Source: Parietichytrium sp. I65-24A
Lineage: Eukaryota; Sar; Bigyra; Thraustochytrida; Thraustochytriidae
Length of the DNA stretch: 64,000 nt
Reading direction: 5' to 3'
Assembly: GCA_012862575.1 (NCBI GenBank)
Contig: BLSF01000046.1
Coordinates: forward strand, 1 to 64,000
Each line of letters opens with the position of its first letter. The first letter of the stretch is position 1. Under the pieces are notes generated by a model. It saw only the letters and a program-made list of their open reading frames with translations. It was not told the DNA's origin and ran no database searches. This document shows, one piece after another, positions 52,601 to 62,500 of this stretch. The position numbers were made by a program, and so were the translations under genes.

Positions 52601-52913
52601 GCGACGCCTCCAGCGCGCGGACGCTGTCCACGTGCCAGTCCGCGACCTCGCGTATGCCTGCGCGGACACCCACAGCTGTGGGGTCCTCGTGGGTTAGGTC
52701 ACCCTGAGCGTGAGCGTGAGGGTGAGGGGGGGAGGAATGGGTTCCGGAACGTTCCGCGAACGCGCGCACGGCGAGGTAGAGGTGGCCGATGCGCGCGAGA
52801 CGGCGGATGGCGGCGGCCTCGGAGGGGGAGGCGAGGCCGGGAGGGACGTCTCCGGGCGAATCGCGAGAGAAGAGGCCCTGCCCGACGAGAGAGAACAGCA
52901 CTTCGTGAAGCAT
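49629..52913 (-). CDS. GCP4: Gamma-tubulin complex component 4 with inserted lectin-like domain
   Basis: This 1094-residue protein has its ATG at 52913 and opens MLHEVLFSLVG, like other GCP4 N-termini. The C-terminal ~245 residues are clearly GCP4 GRIP2: WPLHLVLTQLAIDQYGMMF, WRLRSSMAYLVSNLQFHLQ, and a final LLLRIDYNGHFSK. GCP4 sits in the gamma-tubulin ring complex that nucleates microtubules. Animal GCP4 has about 670 residues; the extra length comes from low-complexity insertions (an Asp/Val-rich run near 325-350 from an ACATCA repeat, and an Ala-Gly run) and from a domain at ~605-815. That domain contains SFRHARSVTLE, WVAFVLQHD, LGIDTDGGYMW and SLAFVVEFSELF, and resembles concanavalin-A/L-type-lectin folds. 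No intron is seen. Confidence 0.87.
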   Translation of the reverse strand: MLHEVLFSLVGQGLFSRDSPGDVPPGLASPSEAAAIRRLARIGHLYLAVRAFAERSGTHSSPPHPHAHAQGDLTHEDPTAVGVRAGIREVADWHVDSVRALEASLLSSRSGSSSSSSGSGSSVGGEGSALAEIQYAVGQAQAETVLAAAVRVCESVRGLRGGQQLRAVERLLARTGVPAVRAMLQRVLCAGARAMWGAVEAWMGHGMLVLGGDTFTCGDWFFVQERPHAVRAAPAGPAGTAGTAGTAVLAGELPEYEWKARFRLRKEMLPPERMVDDQLAEMVLFAGKAVRVLQRYARARGERCTSDSGGRGSFDHHHLIHRGDHADVDVDVDVNVDAVAVDAVADVNIDQNRDGNQMSAVAVSGGGNRDGDSCAVDQDLADQEPYLALSAAIGEARRNPNVDMHVVGRAIRRYYLHVAQRLQDLVVREAQLVEHLNFVRDFFLLGRGEFYTAFISVAQELFAAPPRPTLAQAEAAVNSGPWREASVQSGIDHWPEFAVSRFGKLRLVLNRAVIDFANGFGAQSPFRARRRRAISSSSFSSSSFAAGAPAQGNTLPSSSLHSISGRRIERKGSFASVGSMSKLSATAAGAGAGAGAGAGNHHDKSNVSDLVLVGETALEDGMVSVGVNPGGGFWHAKKSVLEKGWATEISFRHARSVTLETESTRWVAFVLQHDVAVGPTALGIDTDGGYMWPKNSLAFVVEFSELFATARLCIHCAEERLCAGERVSVRGADSQARPEDDNDDDDNDMFIYNSMQIEYRIEGEDRVHYVVEMSLLDVDRNVVTSLKHQIEIGNKLHLETGSGRGWVGVLASMVDTTDSNNNNNNNRYHRKSNQDTTGTVDFCGWHFVSEVAGERSDEHDPWRALLTLEMEVEWPLHLVLTQLAIDQYGMMFRFLLCLERVEVALKGAWAVLNQTRFKRLANDPAQKKRLMILWRLRSSMAYLVSNLQFHLQVDVIDSLQKDLVERIRSAQDFSVVAQAHAKFMENLITRSFLHNKVIRSTVDTVLRRCLRFCSLVNKFSRYDVMADGAEKTSAFAELDISFSELGTSFSRDSTFLFALLTRINSNLLLRIDYNGHFSKLAKGEAHYRYSNTAS

Positions 52914-52995
52914 GGCGCCTCTCCTCTCCTCACCCTCTCTCTCTTCTTCTTCTTCTTCTTCTTCTTCTTCTTCTTCTTCTTCTTCTTCTTCTTCT

Positions 52996-53049
<54 letters not shown>

Positions 53050-53166
53050 NGGCCTCGGAGGGGGAGGCGAGGCCGGGAGGGACGTCTCCGGGCGAATCGC
53101 GAGAGAAGAGGCCCTGCCCGACGAGAGAGAACAGCACTTCGTGAAGCATGGCGCCTCTCCTCTCCT
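52815..53166. repeat. False 116-bp duplication across an N (assembly joint)
   Basis: Bases 52815-52930 (the first codons of GCP4 and its ATG) reappear without difference at 53051-53166, directly after the N at 53050. The end of the first copy runs into (TTC)n and (TC)n tracts, and the second into other TC/TTTC tracts. This is how two overlapping contig ends look when a microsatellite prevents their merging. Only one copy is expected in the genome. Confidence 0.85.
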
Positions 53167-53286
53167 CTCCTCTCCTCTCCTTTCTTTCTTTCTTTCTTTC
53201 TTTCTTTTTTTCTTTCTTTCTCTCTTTCAAATCCCTCTCCGCATTCAAATCTTCTTCTTCACAATCTCTCTCTCTCTCTCTTTCTC

Positions 53287-53319
<33 letters not shown>

Positions 53320-55901
53320 TTTGCTGTGGGGTACTCGAAGAGTGCCAGGAGAGGCGGGACGGGGGGGAAGAGGTGGGGGAACAGAGAACGCTTCGCTGGG
53401 TCGTGTGCCGTGTCCCCGCGTGTTGGTCGCGGACGCTTTCTTAGTAGTGGACTGATTGATTGATTGATTATTGCTGAGATAGAAGATGTTTTCTCGTTCA
53501 GTTTTTTCCCCTCGCGCTGCGGAACGCATTTCTGGATCTCTACTCGTGAGTAATGGAACATTAGTGGTGCAGAGGTTTGAATTTTGCAAAAAATTATTTT
53601 TCAGAATCTTGTGAATTGTGAAAAACAAGAACTGAAAACAAAACAAAACAAAACAAAACAACAAATGAGAACAAAACAGCAACTGAGAACAAACAACATC
53701 TGAAAACAAAACAACATCTGAAAACAAAACGAAACACGATGGAGAAAGCAGATTCAGAAATGAAAACCGAAAGGGTGAATGGGAACGAGTGTGTTCTTCA
53801 TTTCTTGACGGCGAACTTTAAAAGTGGAGCCACCAAGTGCAGCGTGAACAAACCCTATCGGAAGGTGAGGTGAACTTAACAAGTGAGACGGCGCTGGAAT
53901 CACTGGCAGTCAGGCACCAGACGCTGACAAATGAAAGACTGCAACAATTAATGTCTCAACATCCATATCGACAGTCTTTGATCAGAATTTAGAAAGGCTT
54001 CGCGGCTTTGTTTCCAAAATCAAAATCAAAATTCAAATTTTACTAGCTAGCTAACTAGTTGTTTGACCATTAAGGGCACGCGAGTACAGACGTTACGTAT
54101 GTCACCATTTCTGAAGCATGTCTATTTAACTATCAGGTAAGGTGCCAAATCACCGTCAATATGCCGGTCTTTGTGGATGCACAAATTCCAAGTGCTCCGG
54201 ATGTCGGAGGTGCATAAACTAGCTACTAGTTTCCACCCTAAGAGTCAACCAGATGTCCAGAGAGTCCAGAGAGACATTCGAGACAGTTGATTTTGAGTTT
54301 TCGAAAGCCCCTCTAGTATTCTAGATCGCACGAGAGGAGTGTATTCACAGTCAGTGTAATGGGAAACTTTAGCGTGTGCGGTACTGAGTACTCTGAGTAC
54401 TCTCGCCAGAACGCTCCAAAATGGAAGCAGCAAAGTTGAGCTCGAAAAAAAAAATGGAATTTGGAAAAAGTACTGCATTGATTTCCTGCAAGATCCTGGA
54501 ATTTCAACTAACTGCTATTCTTACATTAACTACGCTACCACGATTTCTACCTTCCCCTTACTATCCCCTTAACACCGCTAACCATCCCTTCTACCCGGCT
54601 GACTACCAGCACTCTTATCCACCACACGCTCATCGTAATCACGGTATACATTAACTGCACTCTAAGACAAGGAGAAAGCAAGAAAAATTAAGAAGAAAAG
54701 GAGGGAAAGAAAATGCGAACTATCTTTCCCGCTTAGCACCTCCTAACCGCACCTTACCGCCATCTCCTGAGAGACGTTGTCAGTCTTGTCAGGCCTCTCC
54801 TCACAACAGTCCAAAACAAGACAGCGGGCGCAGCGCGTACTCGAGCCTACAACCCCGTAGCACATTCAGCTAAGAGTGGGAGGAGGAAGGGGAGGCGTCC
54901 TCGCGCACCCGCGTGGAACGTTCCGCGAACGTGCTCCGGTTGCTCCGGTTGTTCCAGTTGCTCCAGTTGCTCTGGAGCTCAGCGCGAGGAGCGTGCGCCT
55001 TATATATTCATACATATTTGCATATAGAAAGGGAAAGGGAAGGCAAGCGGGAGCTGGTGGAGCTTGACGAGTGGAAGAGATACTCACAGTCAGTACGTGA
55101 AGTAGTTGTTCGTGTTCGCGCCAGTCGATATTGCCACGCGCTTCACTCACGTCCGAAGGCCTCGGCGAATGAGCTCTTGCTGTTGATTCATTCATTGATT
55201 CGTTCAGTGATTCGTTCATTGATTCATTCATTGATTCATTGAACATTGATTCGTTCATTGATTCGTTCATTGATTCGTTCATTGATTCATTCATTGATTC
55301 ATTCATTGAATCACTCATTGATTCGTTCATTGATTCATTCACTGACAGTGATTCGTTCATTGAAAGGTCTGGGCAGTGGGCAGGCAGGACGGGACGGGAC
55401 AGGCAGCTGGGAACGCCTTTCTTTTTTACTTATTCTACAAGCTCGGAAAAAGACTGGAATCGTTTGAGATTCGGATACTTTGAAGACAAGATATTGGGGA
55501 AGGAAGGAAGGAAGAAAGGAACGCAGGAAGGAGGAAAGGAAGGCGCTGCGGCTCGGAGCTTATCGGGTGTGGAAATCTTCGTATTGCGGAATTCAGTAGG
55601 TTGAGCCGAAGGCCGAAACAATCTTCCTCCAAGTGCTCGCTGAGAGATTTTCAAGACAGGTAGGCCAGGCCGTATTGACGATATTGACGATATTGGCGGA
55701 ATCGGGAGCATCGAAAAACATATCGTGCTTGCTCTCAAGAAGACATTTGGAACCCGCGAGTCCCAGTTTCTTCTGGATCCTCTGCGTTCGATTGCGACCG
55801 CATTACTGGCGGCAGCTTTGAAGAGGCAAGTGCAGATTCCCGAACAAGTCACTGGCGTGGTGGTCTAGTAGATTGAGCGAGCCGCTCGGCCGGAAACAAC
55901 G
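53167..55901. other. Spacer rich in simple repeats
   Basis: It holds TTTC/TC tracts (53167-53325), an AAAAC-type run (53637-53735), long AT-rich non-coding sequence, and the 12-bp minisatellite at 55185-55355. No gene is recognised; frames in the repeats are artefacts. Confidence 0.5.
55185..55355 (+). repeat. 12-bp ATTGATTCRTTC minisatellite
   Basis: About a dozen units of attgattcattc / attgattcgttc fill this stretch with few interruptions. The minus strand would read as repeated Asn-Glu-Ser-Met, but there is no other sign of coding. Smaller related ATTG runs occur at 59875-59900 and 63625-63700. Confidence 0.8.
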
Positions 55902-57602
55902 ATGGGAGAGCACGAGAAGGAGAGCCGCTCGCCGGACAAGGCTGACAAGCTGGACTTGAGCGAAATGGCGGCCGCGAACGACCCTGCGGCGGAGTTTGAC
56001 GCGGAAAAGGAGCGGCTCCTGCTCGGCATCAACCCTTTTGGCTACGAGAGCCCGCCCAACTCGTGGGAGCTCTTCAAGATGGTCTTCTTGACCGTGAGCC
56101 TGGTGGCCGTGGTCCGGGTGGTGCTATTTGCGCTGCTGTTTCTCGTGATTGTGATCATGGCCTCACTCGCCACGGTCGGCATCAACCCGCGCGACACCAA
56201 AAAGCGCCCCCTCGCCTGGTATAGGAGGATGTTCATGCTCCCCGTGCAGTGGTGCTGCCGGGCGGCGCTTTTCGTGATCGGGTTTTACCACATTGAAGTA
56301 GTCGGCAAGCCGTCCAAGGACGCCGCATTCGTTGTACCAAACCACTGCAGCCTCATTGACGCCGTGGTCATGTACTGGCTCTGCCGACCGGCGGCTGTGG
56401 CGAAGGCTGAGCTCTTCAAAATCCCGGTGTTCGGCAGAGTCATGCACGCGCTGCAGGTCATTCCCGTGAAGAGGGAGACTCGCGAAGGCAGAGACGAGAC
56501 GCTTGCCACCATCAAGCTCTTCTCCGAGTCGAGGCTCAAGGAAAAAGGACCGCGCTTTCCCCCGGTGCTCATATTTCCTCAAGGGACTACGACGAACAAC
56601 AATGTGCTGACTATGTTCCAGCGCGGCGCCTTCATCGCGGGACTGCCTGTCCAGCCGGTGGTGCTGGACTACCGACGAAACAAGCAGTTTAGCCCCGCAT
56701 ACGTAGTGACCAGAAAGAAGGACTACTTCTTTCGCCGGCACTTTACGCAGTTCATCATGCACCTCAAGGTCACATTCCTGCCGGTGCACTACCCTACGGA
56801 CGCAGAAAAAGAGGATCCCACCTTGTTTGCGAACAACGTGCGAAGCGAAATCGCCAAAGCGCTCGGCAACGCTTTCACTACAGAGCACTCTTTCGAGGAC
56901 GCCAAGCTGTACAAACAGGCACTTGACCTCAAGGAAGAAAAACATGTCATTCACCTCCTTGAGACGCCGCGCGCTCCGCACACCGTCAACATGGGCACCT
57001 TTCAGCTCAAGGACGTGAAAGACATTTTTGGACAGGCAAGGAGCTACGGCTTGCAGGAAGTCAAGGAAGCCCTAAAGCTGTTCCAGCGGATGGACACCAA
57101 CGGGGACGGCACGATTGATTTTAAGGAGTTTTGCGCCGCGCTGGGCCTCAACCCTGACGTCGATCATGCGCGCCTTATTTTCGACTTTTTCGACCGCGAC
57201 CACACCGGCGCGATCGATTTTAAAGAGCTTGTCATTTCCATGGCCATCTGCTGTCCGGACGCCTCCTACTCCATGGACGAGCGCGCAAAGTTTGCGTTCA
57301 ACTTGTACGACGAAAATCGCGACGGCTTTATTGCGGAAACCGAGCTGCGGGACCTCCTCCTATTCTCACGTGGTGGCTCTTTCAGGGGCCAAGATAGCAT
57401 AGCCGACAAGATCCGAGAGTTTGTTTCCAAGGCTGAAGAGAAGGGCGCGAAACGAAGCGAGGCTGGCGAGGTCCTCATCTCATGGCCTATCTTTCGCGAA
57501 TTAATCCAGGACGATCCCAACTTTGTTCAGAGCGCTATACTCCAATTCCAGTCGGACGCCTTCCCAATGTCGCTTGACCAGCTTTCCAAAAAAGACAAGT
57601 AG
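55902..57602 (+). CDS. Lysophospholipid acyltransferase with EF-hands (LPCAT-like)
   Basis: This 566-residue protein has its ATG at 55902. A hydrophobic segment at ~60-95 (LVAVVRVVLFALLFLVIVIMA) anchors it in the membrane. The PlsC acyltransferase block has motif I NHCSLID (H148, D153), a VIPVKRE segment, and motif III FPQGTTTN near residue 225. Three EF-hand loops follow: DTNGDGTIDFKE (~397), DRDHTGAIDFKE (~432) and DENRDGFIAETE (~470). This order is that of animal LPCAT1/2, ER or lipid-droplet enzymes that re-acylate lysophosphatidylcholine. The first EF loop has all calcium-ligand positions, so calcium control is plausible. Motif III has Gln where LPCATs have Glu (FPEGT), an unusual change at a substrate-contact position. 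The C-terminus (SKKDK) resembles a dilysine ER-retrieval signal. Confidence 0.87.
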   Translation: MGEHEKESRSPDKADKLDLSEMAAANDPAAEFDAEKERLLLGINPFGYESPPNSWELFKMVFLTVSLVAVVRVVLFALLFLVIVIMASLATVGINPRDTKKRPLAWYRRMFMLPVQWCCRAALFVIGFYHIEVVGKPSKDAAFVVPNHCSLIDAVVMYWLCRPAAVAKAELFKIPVFGRVMHALQVIPVKRETREGRDETLATIKLFSESRLKEKGPRFPPVLIFPQGTTTNNNVLTMFQRGAFIAGLPVQPVVLDYRRNKQFSPAYVVTRKKDYFFRRHFTQFIMHLKVTFLPVHYPTDAEKEDPTLFANNVRSEIAKALGNAFTTEHSFEDAKLYKQALDLKEEKHVIHLLETPRAPHTVNMGTFQLKDVKDIFGQARSYGLQEVKEALKLFQRMDTNGDGTIDFKEFCAALGLNPDVDHARLIFDFFDRDHTGAIDFKELVISMAICCPDASYSMDERAKFAFNLYDENRDGFIAETELRDLLLFSRGGSFRGQDSIADKIREFVSKAEEKGAKRSEAGEVLISWPIFRELIQDDPNFVQSAILQFQSDAFPMSLDQLSKKDK

Positions 57603-58210
57603 AACACCACCCGGCCTACCTGGCGCCGCCTTGTATGCCTCTTAGTAGAATGAATGAACATGCCCCGAATGAAATATAGCTTTTTTAATCGACTAAAGTG
57701 CACGTGGGAGTTCCCTCCGCAGGCCGCGCCTCTCCTCTGATGAGTTGGAGCAAGTGTTTCCATATTTCGTCAAAACCCGGATTTAGAGTGAAGAACGCGC
57801 GCAGGTTTGTGGAGAAAAAAATACTCCAATTGTTGGGGCTTCTTCTCCTCCTCCGTAAAGACAGAGTCTTTTCACTTCGCATTGCTTTTATTATTGGTTT
57901 GTGAACTGAAAAAGTGCTCCAATTGTTGGGGCTTCTTCTCCTCTTCTGTAAAGGCAGAACCTTTTCAAAAGAGAGGATAGCTTTTCACTCGATTATATGG
58001 GGATGAAGTATCAGTGAGAAGGTGAAATAATTAACTTCAACTTTCTAAAGCTATGGCAAAGAGACAATCTTGCTTGCTCTTGAGCGGGACACAACACAAA
58101 TAAACGCTTACGCACCACAACTTTCGTTCAATATCTCCACGCCTCGCCTCCGACCGTACTGCAACCTCCGGACCAAACAACGCCACGATTCAAGATAAAA
58201 ATAAATAGAC
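57603..58210. other. Spacer between convergent genes
   Basis: A ~45-bp direct repeat (ctccaattgttggggcttcttctcctc at 57826 and 57919) is present. Otherwise nothing is recognised. Confidence 0.45.
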
Positions 58211-59539
58211 TCACAAGCTCATTGGTCGGACAGAAAAGCGCTCCTTAGAGTCTTCCATTGTGCTGTCCTCGTTTGGCCCAGGCGTGGAGCTCACATTGCG
58301 TAAACTCGGGGAAAAAGACCCGTTCCCACGCGCGAGTCCAGCGCCACTTTCGCTTCGCATCTTGCGGATCCTTGAAAACTGCATCTGGAAGCTGTCGTAG
58401 ACAAATTTCTGCACTGCGGCGACCGTACAAAGCACGAAAATTGAAATCAGGTCGTTCAGAATGTACAAGCTGCAGGCCGTGGACCCCACTGGACACACCT
58501 GCTTCCAACCTTGCACCAGGGAGCTGATCGAGTAGATGAGCATGTCAATGAGCAGTAGTGAGAGGCTGATAATGACCGCCCTGGACGTAAATCTGACCTT
58601 GCTAAGGAGAGACATGTACTTGTTCTTGGCCAGCTTGCGCTTCTTCGCCATGCTGAGCTTCTCCAGTGACTTTGATCGAGTCGCCTGTAGTACGCGAGAA
58701 ATCGAGCCACGTGGCTGCGGGGTGTCTGTGTTGTTCGAGGATGACATGAACGAAGCTCTGGAAGAATCCGGTTGCGCATCCTCTGTGACAGCCTCCCCCA
58801 TCATGGACAGCAGAGAGCCCATTCGGTACTGCGCATAGGCGTAGGACAGAATGATCGCAATAACGAACGGGACAGCGCAAATGACTGCAATCTCGGTTTT
58901 TCCCTGTGAACTCCCCGCGGCGATTGCGCAGCAGAACAAGAAGCCGAAGACGTAGACCTTTTTCCGGTGGTCCGCGAATGCTCCGCTTTTCGACGCCGGC
59001 AAGAACTTGGTGGACTTGGCTACGATATCGATCCACGATACGGAAACACTTATGCAGCTGAGCGTCGTGCACAGTACTGAAATGGAGATTGAGACTTTCT
59101 CCAGCGGCAGGAGCTTGTGTAGCTTCTCCTCCGTAGTAAACAGGATGAGGTCGTTCTGTCTTGGCGTAAAGAGCACGGCGACCGTCACAGAGCGCCACAG
59201 AACGAGCCCGATTAAAGCGATCGTTGTGAAGAAGAGCGTGGCGTTCGCATTGTTCCACTTTTTCGTGTGATTCAGAGACACTATAGCCTTGATGATCTTC
59301 ACATTGTAGCCTAGCGCCACCGTGGCTGCACCGCCAACAAAGACTGCAAACGCCGCCATGAGCGCCGCTTGAGGAGTGATGTCTGTGCAAGTTCCCCCGC
59401 TCCATCCCCAGTACGTGGAGCATGCGCATGTGGAGTTGACGCCTTCCGGCAGCCAGTCGACCTGGGAGCGTTCAAAGCACAAGAGCGTGCCAGGGCAGTC
59501 TCCGTCCCGCTCGCACTGCACTTGTTCGAGGAAGTCCAT
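58211..59539 (-). CDS. Seven-helix membrane protein with cysteine-rich N-terminus
   Basis: The first ATG (59539) gives 442 residues; ten more codons upstream begin only with GTG. The N-terminal ~55 residues contain CERDGDCPGTLLCF and STCACSTYWGWSGGTC, an EGF-like spacing, and should face outside. Seven hydrophobic helices follow: about residues 57-81, 100-121, 147-168, 192-210, 214-236, 324-346 and 362-383. An ~85-residue Ser-rich loop lies between helices 5 and 6, and the tail is Ser-rich with basic patches. This topology is that of a G-protein-coupled receptor, but I see none of the diagnostic motifs of the large classes (no DRY, no NPxxY). I do not assign a family; a receptor role is inference. 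There is no cleavable signal peptide, so the first helix probably acts as the insertion signal. Confidence 0.75.
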   Translation of the reverse strand: MDFLEQVQCERDGDCPGTLLCFERSQVDWLPEGVNSTCACSTYWGWSGGTCTDITPQAALMAAFAVFVGGAATVALGYNVKIIKAIVSLNHTKKWNNANATLFFTTIALIGLVLWRSVTVAVLFTPRQNDLILFTTEEKLHKLLPLEKVSISISVLCTTLSCISVSVSWIDIVAKSTKFLPASKSGAFADHRKKVYVFGFLFCCAIAAGSSQGKTEIAVICAVPFVIAIILSYAYAQYRMGSLLSMMGEAVTEDAQPDSSRASFMSSSNNTDTPQPRGSISRVLQATRSKSLEKLSMAKKRKLAKNKYMSLLSKVRFTSRAVIISLSLLLIDMLIYSISSLVQGWKQVCPVGSTACSLYILNDLISIFVLCTVAAVQKFVYDSFQMQFSRIRKMRSESGAGLARGNGSFSPSLRNVSSTPGPNEDSTMEDSKERFSVRPMSL

Positions 59540-62500
59540 CGCGCGCGAAAGTGCCCCTGCACCACACACGCGCCCGGAGCGAGAGCTCGTTCAGATCAGC
59601 CCTTGCGAACTATCCACGACCACCCCGAACGCTAAAATTAAAACCACACTGTCCTCTGAAGAACAATTTCAATCACCTGACCGCCTCCAAAACTCGACCG
59701 CACTGCGTCGTACTGTAGCAGTCGGCGTCCGCGCTCGACCAACTTGTACCAATTGAGCAACCAATTGAGCAACCCAATCCCAGTCGCAGTGGCAATCTGT
59801 GTCAGCCAAAGTAAGAATTTGACGCTCACGCTGGGCGATCCACCGCCGCAGACCGACGGATGGACTGATTGACTGATTGATTGATTGATTGATTGATTGA
59901 CTGTGAGCACTGTATCGACAGCGAGTACACCCACAGAGAGATTAAGTTACTGACAAAGAGTACTCGTGCGCGTAAGCCACTCTGTGCTCTGTGCTCGGTG
60001 CTCGGTGCAGTACTCACAGTCAGTACAAGTACACTCTGTAGCCGCTGCGTTCTCGGCACTCAAGTTCGAGTCGCTTTCTTTTACTTTCACTTTTTCCTTT
60101 TTGTTTCTCTTCTGTTTTGTTTTTGTCTATTTATTTATCTTATCTGTCGTTCTGCTCACTTGTTCACTTTGCCAACCACAAACACTTTTTCCTTTTTGTT
60201 TCACCTTTTCAATCAAACAATGTTCATTGATTGACTGTGAATGTTGGGAAAGTCATCATGATCCCAGTCAGTTCCACGCACCCAACCCAGCTCTTACCTG
60301 GTCCAGCTAGCTGCGATGTAGTGTTCCGCCAAGCAAACAATGGATGGCAAAAAATTCGAAACAATTTCTCATAGTCAATCAAAGGAAGATTCCTTTCCTT
60401 TGCTCATGCGCTAGCATTTTCTGTATTCACGACTAATACTCTCGATGACAGGCTCGCTCATGCTACTGCGCTAGTAGGTTAGTAGGTAGACCTCTAAGCT
60501 CAGCTCGCCAGCAGGCTGACCTTTGCGTACAAGCGGCCTAGCCGTATCTAGGCACTTTTCGTAATCTCACAGTCGCACACAAGCCGCACTACTGGCTACT
60601 CTAGCGCACGCTACTCCAAGTGCGCTAGGAGTGGAAGGTAGAGCTAGTGCTTCCCATCATCGTTTCGCACACTTTGGCCGTTTGGAACTGTCAAAGAAAG
60701 ATTCGATAAAAAAACTTGTGCTCATCAAAGTCAATCAATCATTGATCAAAATGACTTGGAACGTACTGATTAACAATGGACTGTCGTACTTGAAATGCAT
60801 GCTCACTGTCATAAGTTATGATTAGCTTACTCACTGTCAATGTCAATGTCAGTGCCTGTCAGCACCACCATCAACTCGCACGGCCGTGCACAGTGCTCAG
60901 TGGTAGCTAGAGCTAGATAGTAGTGCAATAGTACCAATGCTAGTGCTTTACTGTAGAGCTTGGTAGAAGGTTTTGGGACTGGCGGAGACTGGGCGTTGCG
61001 ACGCCTAGGCGGTGATTACGCTTAGCGGTAGTCTTGTACTGTCCCTGAGAGCAATTCCGGCATACCAAAACTTTTGTTCTTGTTTTTTGATCGATTGATT
61101 GTTTGTTGAAGAACGTTTGAAAAGAAAGGTTTGAACATTGTTTGAACGAATGAATCGATCAGTCAACCAATGCGCACTGCAATCGAGCACTTAGTGCCCA
61201 GCACTACACGATGGAAGCCTTAGGGATTTTTTCTTAACGTAAAAATCGTGTCAGACGCTGAGCCCAACCCCAGCGTATCCCAGGGTGTGCACCAGCACTG
61301 CTACTGTGAGGGATAATGCTGCCGTAGGACTGAAAGGCCAGCCTGAAACTGACTCAAAAGTTGACCGTTCCTTGAGGTTCATTCTGTTCGCTCTACCCTT
61401 CCCTTTCCCGCTTCAATCATTTCTTTCTCCCTTCGCAGCGGAAACTGGCAATATCTCATCCTCGACGCTTTTTCACATACTTTTTCTTTCTTTCGATTGT
61501 TCAGACAGTTCAGACTGTAAAAAATGAGACACGTGTGAGTCCAGATGTTGCTAACCTCCACTCCAAAGGAACTTGATTGCCATGAAGTGGTGGACTGCAC
61601 TGTGGCACGGGAGCATCGCAACGCACACGCTCGGCTCGGTCCATGCGTGGACGAACTAGTTCACTTGTCGTGGAGCCGGAAGAGGGCAAAACAAAACAAC
61701 ACAAAACGAAACAAAATTACTTTGAGTTTGGCGATCCTGAGGCAGCTGCAAGCTGTTCATACGCAAAAAGACCGACTTAATCGAATGTGAGTAATATAAC
61801 ATTTCATGATCGCTCGCATCTTTTATCGGATGAGATCTTGGAAGAGGCCGCACGCTGGACACGATCCACACGATCCACGCGATCCACACGTGCGACTCCG
61901 CGCAACGGCGGGTCGGAATTTGAGCCTTCATCAGAAACGCATGACTATATATTCAATACTGCAAAAGTATTTTCAAACTCGCTGCTCCAGCACACGCGAA
62001 TGAAAGGAGCTTTTTGAGCCCGGCACTAGGGAAGAGGTGAAGCCGTTCAACAAGAAATGGATTATACTCTGGAGCATCCAAATCAAACTCGCCTTAAGGG
62101 ACCGGCCGGACGTCGCCAGTCCTCAGCATGGACGGCTATCGGGACAATGCTTTGCCGGCCAGCTGGAACGAGGCGATCCTTTCTGTTACCGCGCCATCCG
62201 TCACGAGTCGCGTCGGGCACGACATCGCCTTCTATACTGAGACGCAAAAAAGAAGCGGTCTTCTCCAACATCTGGGGCAATCTGAGGCAACAGCAGCAAG
62301 CGAGCAAGGGTATTCCTATTTTGCAAACACGAGAGTGGGAGACATGTCTATGGTAAAGATCGCTGCCCAGCGCCATTCGGATTCATGTGCGACTGATCAC
62401 ATTTTTGAATGCCGAGCTCGTATGCTTGCGTTGTTCTTTCCATAAACGGCGATCTCCATTCCTGTATTGTCCGTGACCCAGTACCCAGATAGCCGCTGGA

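Noticed and set aside
52746-52762. 17-bp word ggaacgttccgcgaacg shared with 54915-54931, resembling heat-shock element half-sites
   Set aside because: One copy lies inside GCP4 coding sequence and the spacing is not that of a standard element. Probably chance.
52743-53248. Frames made of Glu/Lys or Ser/Phe runs in TTC, TC and TTTC tracts
   Set aside because: These are microsatellite artefacts across an assembly gap.
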